From the NCBI GenBank assembly GCA_951213105.1, contig OX578145.1:8329191-8393190 (forward strand): a DNA stretch of 64,000 bases, read 5' to 3'. Below, one piece after another: positions 56,131 to 64,000 of the stretch. The position numbers and the translations under genes were made by a program. The stretch is from Amaurobius ferox (lineage: Eukaryota; Arthropoda; Arachnida; Araneae; Amaurobiidae). The notes beneath the pieces were generated by a model. The model searched no databases. It worked only from the letters and a program-made list of their open reading frames with translations, and was not told the DNA's origin. Within the stretch, counting starts at the first letter, position 1. The number at the start of each line of letters is the position of its first letter.

Positions 56131-57228
56131 CTAAAATATTTTTAAACATTATTACAAATACCAACTTTAGATGTATAGAATCATAGCACAGGAATAATAA
56201 GCATCCCTGTTCAGAACCTTTTGCAAACCTAAACTTAATGAAACTTTATCTGAATACTATTCAAAACAAGGGGAAATGATTTCCTAGAAGAAAAAAAAAA
56301 TCAGGCATAGAAAAAATTTTGAACCAATTCACGAACCAATTTAGCACTGTAAGTGGGGAAACTGGGTAAAACTGGCACGCAATGTAATTTCTAATCACAA
56401 TTTATAAATTTACTAAAATGAATAATCTAGCATTACCTGGGTCCTAAATAAGCACCCGCTACTTAAATAATATGTTTACAGATAACACGACTCAAACGAT
56501 TTCCAAATAATTTTCTCCTCTCATTTCAAACCAAATCCCCACACATACACTCTGCAACCCTGGAAATAAAAGAAAAAAAAAAGAAACAAACAAACAAAAC
56601 AGGACCCTTCTAGAGAGAAAGCATAGCTTAAACAACCACACCTTGAGTTTCATGAGTGTGTTTCAAAGTTTAAGAAATCCATTAAAATATAGTTTTAACA
56701 AATTTGAAGGCACCCTATATTTATATATTTTGCACATATTTCCCGAGATACTTTTTAAACTGAAATTTTTTAATATGAATTGAATATATATTTTTTTGTT
56801 AGATTCAGTCATTTCAGAAAATTAATCAAAAAAATTTGATTTTATAAATTACTCAATTACTCTTATAAGATTTGTAGATCAAGAAAAAAAATTGAATGAA
56901 AATATATCTTTGCTACACATTAAACAGTTTTTTCCCAATGCAATCTGTAGTCAAAACAAATAATTTTGTTAATTGGTTCCGGTTGCTATTATTCAAGCTT
57001 ATTACCCATATGATGTTGGGTACATTTAATAAACTGATCTGAGAGGATATATTAAGCAAGGATTTGGCCATACTGTCAAGAGGGATATCCTTTATACAAG
57101 ACAAAGTAGACCTATTCAGGATATTTAATCAAGTATGGAATTTAATCAATTATCTCAATAAGAATCACTCACTCTATTTTGAAAAAGCACTCAATTAGAA
57201 ATGGCACACCATATTTTTTCCCCCTCAC
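56131..57228 (-). other. LANCL intron, nothing else seen
   Basis: This 1.1-kb intron between two LANCL exons has donor GTGAGG and acceptor TTTTAG. No repeat element was recognised in it. Confidence 0.75.
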
Positions 57229-57375
57229 CTGTAACAACATGTACAATATTCCAGCAAATCCATGAGCACTTCCGACATACGCTTTTTCATGCCATTCATA
57301 AAATAGTGGCATCTTCTTTGCATTTTTTGGAACATGAGAGTGCCTCTGCCCGGATTCTAAGACAGCTGCCACAAC
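57229..57375 (-). CDS. LANCL: LANCL exon (GSAHGFAG segment)
   Basis: This internal exon has 49 codons, phase 0 at both ends. It opens after a TTTCCAG acceptor with VVAAVLESGQ and ends LYMLLQ before a GTGAGG donor. It carries the first inner-barrel glycine-rich repeat of the LanC fold, YVGSAHGFAG, preceded by PLFYEWHEKA, which matches the family block PLMYEWYQEY. The length and both splice positions fit the human LANCL1 alignment, where the next residues begin a new repeat. Nearby, 1.1 kb downstream in the gene, is the exon with the first zinc ligand. A Met-initiated reading of this exon alone would be only 67 residues, so it should not be annotated as a separate small protein. Confidence 0.92.
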
Positions 57376-57499
57376 CTGGAAAGTGTCTAATAGTTAAGTC
57401 AAATATAAATGTAAAATTAAGATCTACATAAATTTCAAATATGAAAGTTATAATATTTTTGAAAATATAATCTTATTTGGAAAACTAAGATACGATGTA

Positions 57500-57749
57500 C
57501 TTTAAAATAAAGACAACCAAAAAATAGGTTTAAAAGTTCTTTATTAAAATCTCCTTTTTATGACGTATAAAATCACATGGCAATAGTGTTTTCGGGCACT
57601 ATTATGCTTTCATCAGTGGCGAAGTCACCACTGATGATGAGCATAATAATACCCGAAAGTGCTATGGCCGTGTGATTTTATATGTCATAAAAAGGAGATA
57701 TTAATAAAAGACTTTTAAACCTATTTTTTAGTTGTCTTTGATTTTAAAG
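57500..57749. mobile_element. Fold-back element with arms of about 115 bp
   Basis: Arms 57500-57619 and 57628-57749 are nearly complementary. The outer part is AAAGACAACCAAAAAATAGG and the inner hairpin is CATCAGTGG CGAAGTCA CCACTGATG. Each arm, read toward the outside on its own strand, has CTGATGA then CGAAA about 15-17 bases later. A related element lies at 62960. Confidence 0.8.
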
Positions 57750-58628
57750 TATTAATTAATTGACATGTTTCCATACTATTTTATTAAGGTAAGATGATCT
57801 AAGAAAATGATACACTAATTAACAGTATGCTTCTTCAATAGGAGTACACTTCCTACAATCTGGTTTGATAAAGTATGACTAGGAAATATTTTAATCCTGA
57901 CATTTGCATCCACTTTGTAAAATGAAAAAGATTTCATTTATTATCATTTATTCATTAACAACCTCAAAGTTACTCTACATGTCAAAAGATTTTAAACTAT
58001 TATTTGCACCCTGTGCAGGTCAGTTAAAAAATTCACATAAAATAAAAGGTTACTAATTTTTTTTATAAAACAGAGTTTGCATCTGACAAAAAGTTATATG
58101 TTAAAAATCTAAATTTAAGTTTTTCATTCATTCATACATTTTGAACACTATCAAAGATGAATCAACCATTCTAAACATGACATGTGCATCTGTGCAATAT
58201 ATTGCATATATTTTATAGTATAAAAACCCCTAAACATATTTTCTAAATTTGGCAAGTTTCATCTGGTGTCATGGATAGTTATAGATACAATGGAAAAAAT
58301 AGAAGTGAATATTTTTAGTAAAATGCACTGCAAAATTTATATACAGGGTGTTTCACAAAGGACTCCCTAACATTGAAATGAAACAACTCGGAAATGGTGA
58401 TTGATAGAAAACTGAAACAAGTGATATGTTTATTGGGAAAGCCGTAAAAATCTGATACAAAAGTTTCAAAATTACTTACAAATGCTTCTGACAGATGGCG
58501 CTGTAAGCTGTAGTCATAGTACGGATTCTTATAAAGAGTGCGCTGAAGCACAGAGTGATCAATCTTTGGACAGTTCGGCTGTTGAAACGTGAAAGGAGGT
58601 TAGCGTACTGAAGGAAGTGGATGAAGTC

Positions 58629-58991
58629 ATGTATTCCGTGGAGCAACATGTTTTTCTGGTACTCGAGTATCGCCGGTTAAATCGCAGTCCTACAGCAACA
58701 AGGTGCAGTTTTCAATCCCGATTTAAAGTTGCCAAAGATCCTGATGCAAAAACAATTTGCACCTTTTCAACAAATTTTAACGGAAAGGCAACATAGCTGA
58801 TGAGTTAGTGTAACATGTTGGTCCCAAGCAATCTGCAGTTACACCTGAAAATGTAGCGACAGTTGTTGCAGTTATTCAGTCTAATCCGAGGAAATCCATC
58901 CAAAGAGTTAGAGCTGAATCTAGATTAACGCCATCCAGCACATACAGAATCCTGAGGAACACCCTAGACATGCTTCCATTCAAGATCCAAT
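58629..58991 (+). pseudogene. Mariner-type transposase, N-terminal part (broken)
   Basis: From the ATG at 58629 the frame reads MYSVEQHVFLVLEYRRLNRS, then RFKVAKDPDAKTI. After a frame change it continues GNIADELV, VGPKQSAVTPENVATVVAVI, RKSIQRVRAESRLTPSSTYR and ILRNTLDMLPFKIQ. This is a paired helix-turn-helix DNA-binding region typical of a group of arthropod mariner-like transposases. There is at least one stop (after ADELV). The sequence breaks off near 58997 at the left boundary of the 978-bp insertion. Confidence 0.82.
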
Positions 58992-59000
58992 GTCACCAAG

Positions 59001-59978
59001 TTATTGCTGGAAGAATGTAAACAAAAGATCAATAGTTACGATTCCCCTGAGTGATGTTCAAAAACACAACTTTAATTTTTGATTCATTTACCTCATTTTT
59101 GGGAGTGACTCACGGCATTCTTTCAGCAGAAGTAGTCATGCAGGTTGAATATCCGACATGTACACAAACTCATTTGCATATTTTGGAACGGACCCCAGAA
59201 ATCATTCCGGTTTGTGCCGATCGCCGTGTATTTAGGAAGCCCACACTGGAATCATCTTCAGACAGTTCAACAGTCAAATAAATTGACTGACATGTCATCA
59301 GTAACAGTACTGGCAATGGTAGCACTAGTAATTGTAGTTACTGTATAGAATGAAACGTTGTTGGTTAAGTACGCCATTGGTAGTATGCATTCTACTATGT
59401 GCTGATTAAAAGGTAGATTCATAGTAAGTCTTTGGAAGATTACTTCATGACAGTATTTTTGAAAAGATGGCCTTAGTTTAGAAAGCATGTCCGGTATAAG
59501 AACAAAATGCTATTGTGATAGTTTGTGTTCTGTGAATGAAATTCAAACTGGTAATTTAATCTTTTTAAATGTTTCTAACCCAAGTGTTTGAACTGTGCAT
59601 GAAAACTATTGAATCAAGTTACATGTCAAGCCTGTATTTTCCTGAAGTGTGACCATATAGAGATGAAAATTGAACAACATATGACGAAATGTTCGTAACT
59701 ATTTCTGATTCCAACGTGGACTTTCTAAATATTTTTTTCCAACTCAAATCCTGTAAATATGTTTATGCTGCATTCTGTTAAAGCAGCCACTAAGTGTTTA
59801 ATGGCAAGATTCCAACATCGTCAATAAATGTGGACTTTGTTTATCAAATGACTCTTTCTCATTTTACTCCAACACTGTGATACTTCAGCTTATTATTACA
59901 AATTAAGTTTAATCACATGGCTTAACTGTAATACGAGAACTTGTCCAATTAGTCCCAACAGGGACCAATAGGTTATAA
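59001..59978 (+). other. Unidentified 978-bp insertion, possible captured terminal exon
   Basis: It lies between GTCACC(AAG) at 58992 and GTCACCGGCAG at 59979, which may be an imperfect target duplication. At 59121-59132 CATTCTTTCAG looks like a splice acceptor. It is followed by an open frame (EVVMQVEYPTCTQTHLHILE, RTPEIIPVCADRRVFRKPTL) to a stop at 59281, then about 540 bases without long frames up to AATAAA at 59823. This resembles a final exon with its 3' untranslated region. I do not recognise the protein. No poly-A tail is present. Confidence 0.4.
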
Positions 59979-60455
59979 GTCACCGGCAGCTATAACAGTT
60001 TCAGTTGTGCGACAAAGAGAAGAGTTCGCAAACGATATGCTCACCATGATTGATGGTGATGGATTTGATGCTGACTACATATGGGTTCACAGATGAGGCC
60101 CATTTTCACCTGGATGGTGTCGTGAACAGACAAAATTGGCATTTTGGAGGTACCGAAAACTAGCGTTTGTGTCAAGCACGACCACTACATTTCCCAAAAA
60201 TTACCATTTGGACTGCAATATCGAGCAAGGGCATCATTGGCCCTTTTTTCTTGCGAGAAACGATTACTACTGAACAGTACATTGCGGTTTTGGAACAATT
60301 TGTCGCCATACTACAAGCATTGGACGATTGCCCAGGCACTTCGTGGTTCATGCAAGATGGGGCCTGACAACACCGTACCCCAGCTGTTTTATCCTTTCTT
60401 GAGGAATACTTCGGTAATAGAATCATTGCTTTGAACTATTCCACATTTACTGGAA
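59979..60455 (+). pseudogene. Mariner-type transposase, catalytic part (broken)
   Basis: In shifting frames this reads VVRQREEFANDMLTMIDGDG, DEAHFHLDGVVNRQNWHFGG (first catalytic Asp), LHFPKITIWTAISSKGIIGP, FFLRETITTEQYIAVLEQF, SWFMQDGARPHRTPAVLSFL (second Asp) and EYFGNRIIALNYSTFTG. The blocks are collinear with mariner/IS630-type DDE transposases. Frame changes near 60100 and 60370 and a stop after the first block show that it is inactive. The chain is cut at TFTG by the SINE dimer and resumes after it. Confidence 0.87.
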
Positions 60456-60977
60456 AGGGGAGCGGTAGCTCAGTGGTCAGCATGCGGGAATTGCATTCGG
60501 TAAGCCCGAGTTCGATTCCCACCACTGCCAAAACTCCCGCCGTGTTCACGTGGAGTACAATCACGTTAAACATGTGGGTCCATAAGTCCTTCCGAGAGGT
60601 TGGTGGTAGGGGACGGAAGGTACGGTTCCTGTAGATGCCTCCCCCACTGGATTCCGGTCTAAATTGGGTTAATAAAAAGAAAGTTATAGAGATTGTCGCG
60701 GAGGGCGAGGTAACCTAGTGGTTAAGAGTGCGGAAATTGCACTCGTTAGGCCTGGGTTGGATTCCAGCCACTGCCAAAACTGCAGCCATGTTCACATGGA
60801 GTATGATTGCGTTAAACATGTGGGTCCGTAAGTCCTTCCGAGAGGTTGGTGGTAGGGGAAGGAGGGTATGGTCCCTGTGCCTCCCCCATTGGGTTCGGGT
60901 CTACATTGGGTGGCACTTCCCGGCCATCCAAATTGTTACCTTACACCTTTCTGGTAGGTCGGACGGTCTGGGTCTCA
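60456..60977 (+). mobile_element. SINE dimer inserted in the transposase
   Basis: Two members of the tRNA-derived SINE family lie head to tail. The first (60456 to about 60672) has box A-like TAGCTCAGTGGTCAGCATGC and box B GAGTTCGATTCC but no tail. A 23-base A-rich linker follows. The second (about 60697-60977) has GGTAACCTAGTGGTTAAGAG and the full tail. One pair of direct repeats, ACATTTACTGGAA (60443-60455 and 60978-60990), flanks the whole dimer. Confidence 0.88.
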
Positions 60978-61232
60978 ACATTTACTGGAACAGAAGTGGA
61001 TTGGCTTCCATATTCACCCGATCTTACGCCCTGCGACTACTTCCTGTGAGGCACACTGAAGAACACTGTTTTCTGCAACAATCCTGCAACACTGGATAAG
61101 CTTGAAGAGTTGATCTGTCAAGCATGTGCGTCCATTTCTGTTGACATACTACAGAAGGTGACTGCCAATTTCATTCGTCGTTCACACACCATCTCTGTGC
61201 TGTGCAAGGTATACATTTTGAATCGATTTTGA
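60978..61232 (+). pseudogene. Mariner-type transposase, C-terminal part
   Basis: Resumes at TFTGTEVDWLPYSPDLTPCD, YFL with the last acidic residue, then a stop, then TLKNTVFCNNPATLDKLEEL, VDILQKVTANFIRRSHTISV and LCKVYILNRF to a TGA. SPDLTPCDYFLW is the standard third catalytic block of this group. One in-frame stop is present (TGA in place of the usual Trp after YFL). Confidence 0.87.
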
Positions 61233-61659
61233 TATGATTGCAATGACTGCTTTACCAAGGACAGTCTCACCACTATTTATAGCCTATTTCTCAGACTCAG
61301 TACTGTGACTACAGCATACAGTGCCATCTATCAGCAACATTTGTAACTAATTTTGAAACTTTTGTATCAGATTTTTACTGCCTTCCCAATAAACATATCA
61401 CTTGTTTCAGTTTTCTATTGATCACTGTTTCTGAGATGTTTCATTTCAAAGTTAGGGAGTCTTTCGTGAAACACCCTGCTGAACAATATAAAGTAATTAC
61501 AAGTAATTTTATATGACAAAGCAAATAGCTGAAAACAAGAGTTGGGTTAAAAATTAAACTGTCAAGCTATTGTTTTAGAGCATTAGTGAAATACTCGTTG
61601 AAAATCAACAGTCTTCAGAAAAGCAAACTCCAAACAATGTGAACTTTTGAACAATTTAT

Positions 61660-62765
61660 TCATCCAATTCAGCATTTAGTGTATGCCCCCCTAAAATACC
61701 AAATATTACAATGCAGTAATTTTCTTTATTTTTTTCATCATAGAACAAACATATCCTGTTAGTTCTACCTTATAGCAAAGTATCTTTTTCTCTCATTTTG
61801 TGTTTTGAACATTTTGGAGTAAAGCACACCCTCAAATAAGCATTTTTGAGAAGTTCAATTTTCCTCAATGGTTTGCCAGAAAGATTGACCCATGAATCAA
61901 ATTTCAAGTCTCAATCTCGATTAAAAGAAGACATTTATTTTTTAATTTGCAAATAGAAAATTTTGCTATGCAGCAACCTAAAGTTAACAAATATTGGAAA
62001 ACCAAAATTGACTGCTTTTTCCTTATCAAAGGATCTACCCCTGTACCAACTTTTAAGCCTCTATCTCATCTCAAAGTTTGTTTATCTATCATTTTACATG
62101 TTGAATGTTTTGGTGTAAAGTATCCCATTAAATGTACATTTTTGAAATGTTCAATTTTTTCTGATGGTGTCATTGAAAGATTGGTCCATATACCAAATTT
62201 CAAATCCCTTTCACTTAAAAGAAATAGTTTATCATTTACGTGGCAATTCGAGCATTTTGGTGTGTGACATCCATAAAATAGCAAATATTGGAAAACTGAA
62301 ATTGTACATTTTCTTTTTTTCAAACTATCTACCCTTATATCAAATTTAAAGTGTCTATCTCTTTATTATGTTTTCTATCATTTCACCTTTCGAACATATT
62401 GGTGGAGCCTATCTTATAGTAAACATTTTTGAAAAATTCAATTTTTCTCGAGAATTTTATTGAACGATTGACCTGTATAACAAATTTCAAGCTTATATCA
62501 CTTAAAATAAAGAGTTGCTCAGTTATTCAGCAGATCAAATATTTTTGGTGTGCAACACCCCTAAAAAAAGCAAATATTTGAAAAATTAAATTGCCCACAT
62601 TCTTTTTTTTGAACTATTTACTTATACACCAAATGTGTCTCATTGCAAAGTCTCTATCTCATTGCTAAATATTTTTTTTTCTATAGTTTCACATTTCGAA
62701 CGTTTTCGTGTAGAGCCACCCCCATCCCCTCCATGGGCATCTTAAGGGTACAGCAGTTCAAACGG
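61660..62765. repeat. Degenerate tandem repeat, about 295-bp units
   Basis: Anchors such as ATTTTGGAGTAAAG / GTTTTGGTGTAAAG followed by ACATTTTTGAAA and TTCAATTTTT recur near 61812, 62109, 62396 and 62700. The strings ACCAAATTTCAAATCCC and TCTATCTC recur at other points in each unit. Four diverged copies are visible. The open frames on both strands here are artefacts of the repeat. Confidence 0.75.
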
Positions 62766-62959
62766 TGGTTTGGGGTCTCATGTTTGCAGTGGACTCCAAA
62801 TTTTGTACATTTTTTTATAAGGTCTTTCTTGAAATATTATTTATTTTTTAGTGTATTCAAATGGAAATAAATGTAGTACTTTAGATATCAGAGGCTATTT
62901 GTGGGAAAAACCCGAGTTGTTTAAATCATACATCTTTTAAATTAAGAACTTAATATTAT

Positions 62960-63240
62960 TTTAAAAATTAAATACAACCAAAATAGGTTTAATAACATAA
63001 GTACATAAATTTAAAAGTAACATAAGTACATAAATTTAAAAGTAACATAAGTACATAAATTTAAAAGTAACATAAGTACATAAATTTAAAAGTAACATAA
63101 GTACATAAATTAAAAAGCCATTGGCTTCTTAAATTTATGTACTTATGTACGGCGAGGAAAGGAGTTTTTATTAAATGAATTTTTAAACCTATTTTGGTTG
63201 TCTTTAATTTTTAAAGTTTATTAAAATTGACGTATATCCA
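62960..63240. mobile_element. Fold-back element with internal 25-bp array
   Basis: The ends ACAACCAAAATAGGTTTAA and AAACCTATTTTGGTTGTCTT match the ends of the element at 57500, and both are followed by TTGACRTRTNTCCAT-like sequence. Five 25-bp units (ACATAAGTACATAAATTTAA) start at 62995, 63020, 63045, 63070 and 63095. The last can pair with TTAAATTTATGTACTTATGT at 63131. Confidence 0.8.
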
Positions 63241-64000
63241 TTCTATTTATTAAAATATTATGTTTAGATGCAAATACAAACACAATATGAGGGAAAATTA
63301 CAGTATATTATATTTTACTCTATAAAATATACCTGGTGTTGCCCAAGAGTTAAAGCAGGGTAGTTATATAAAATAACACAAAATATATAAATTTTATTCA
63401 TATAAATAAGATTGAAAATTGTATACAATCCATGTATATGCATGATACGACCCCCTCCCCCTTTATTCAAACCCATCACTTGCAGAGACTCTATGTTGAC
63501 GGATACTATTTATATCTTAATTTTAACAGTCTCAGCACAATTAGATCAATTTATATATTGGCTAATGTAATTTTTATATTTCCAATAAATAAGTGCCTGC
63601 GACTTAAATAATACAGGTAACACCATACTCAATTTCCAAATTGCCTGTTTTGAACTAAAATCATTCTCACGCTACACATAACATCTCCAAATCTCGATCA
63701 CACATCAGAACATACATATCTATCATGAGCATGCACAAATAAACAACACAATTCCTCTGTATGTGGGCATAGCTTCAGTAGGTAGAAAAAGTCCAGAAAG
63801 GGTCCGATCGGAAATAGGGTAGCTCCCCTGATTCAAAAATTTGAAAGGTTCATTCAGTTTAAAAATTTATAATCGGCTCATGGACAGTGTCTAGCTACCA
63901 CTAGACAATGGAAGGCAAGCAACAACAAAAATTTATAATTAATTTATGGATGGGTTTACAAAATGTTTTTCTGGAGCAATGTTTGATATTTTAAGAGACT
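63241..64000. other. No gene recognised
   Basis: AT-rich sequence at the window edge. The expected upstream LANCL exons are not visible in it. Confidence 0.55.

Larger units (their letters stand above)
39156..57375 (-). other. LANCL: LanC-like (LANCL1/2-type) gene, four internal exons
   Basis: Gene-level entry covering the visible part of one split gene. Exons at 57375-57229, 56130-55948, 43344-43168 and 39228-39156 join in phase (0,0,0, then phase 1) into about 193 residues that follow the vertebrate LANCL1/LANCL2 order without gaps. LANCL proteins are eukaryotic relatives of bacterial lanthionine cyclases: cytosolic, glutathione-binding, with a zinc site of two Cys and one His. All three zinc ligands are present. 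The introns are about 1.1, 12.6 and 3.9 kb, and the largest is filled with retroelements. N-terminal exons are absent and presumably lie beyond position 64000. The terminal exon (family motif MAGTIYFL) was searched for by eye on the minus strand below 39156 and not found. The sequence resembles LANCL1/2 more than LANCL3, and LANCL1 versus LANCL2 cannot be settled here. Confidence 0.9.
58344..61478 (+). mobile_element. Mariner-type transposon with about 175-bp inverted repeats
   Basis: The ends are CAGGGTGTTTCACAAAGGAC and the matching inverted CAGGGTGTTTCACGAAAGAC. Similarity continues inward to 58519 and from 61303. TA precedes the left end, while the right flank has CT, presumably mutated. 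It lies in the LANCL intron upstream of the exon at 57375. It encodes a broken transposase in three segments, split by an unidentified insertion of about 1 kb and a SINE dimer. Confidence 0.9.

Noticed and set aside
61947..62323. Overlapping plus and minus frames of 85-106 residues
   Set aside because: They lie in the tandem repeat of about 295 bp, and the frames follow the repeat period rather than a conserved protein.

Overview
The window is animal nuclear DNA, almost certainly from an arthropod and plausibly a spider or other chelicerate. It is very AT-rich, has no bacterial-style gene packing, shows GT-AG introns, and is crowded with Jockey, RTE and RNase H-bearing LINEs, Tc1/mariner and hAT-like DNA transposons, tRNA-derived SINEs and long poly-G/C tracts. 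The order is inferred from this transposon mix, not from a lineage-specific gene.

Only one host protein gene is securely visible: a LanC-like protein gene (LANCL1/2 type) on the minus strand. Four consecutive internal exons lie at 57375-57229, 56130-55948, 43344-43168 and 39228-39156. All have consensus splice sites and compatible phases. They encode the zinc-binding half of the protein, including the Cys of WCHGAPG and the Cys-His of CHGVAGN. The N-terminal exons must lie beyond the right edge. The short C-terminal exon was not found and may lie beyond the left edge. A CpG-rich, promoter-like island with a consensus splice donor at 22968-23190 (minus) may be the first exon of a second, unidentified transcription unit.

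Region by region. 1-12 kb holds dispersed repeats: a 1.3-kb family 'A', an RTE LINE tail and simple repeats. 12-20.3 kb holds a Tc1 deletion derivative inside an AT microsatellite, a rotted LINE, and a three-level nest (repeat B > Tc1 > hAT-like element > 63-bp minisatellite that once read as 21-residue units). 20.3-27.6 kb is mostly unassigned AT-rich sequence. 27.6-28.4 kb has four SINE-related insertions placed one after another at one target, each separated by the same 13-bp duplication. 28.4-39 kb has two more family A copies, local duplications and a doubtful hAT-like ORF. 39-57 kb is the LANCL exon region, whose largest intron carries a nearly complete Jockey element (46.4-51.8 kb), a LINE fragment with RNase H, a tandem array that copies the splice donor, and a family A insertion 19 bp from the real donor. 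57-64 kb holds a 3.1-kb mariner with about 175-bp inverted repeats, itself invaded by an unidentified segment of about 1 kb and a SINE dimer, then a satellite of about 295-bp units and two related fold-back elements.

The most unusual observations are the same-site SINE insertion series, an identical 60-bp mini-retroposon found twice with different target duplications, the splice-donor-copying array, and the coding-period minisatellite with higher-order structure. Repeat family assignments are from motif recognition by eye. No database search was possible.
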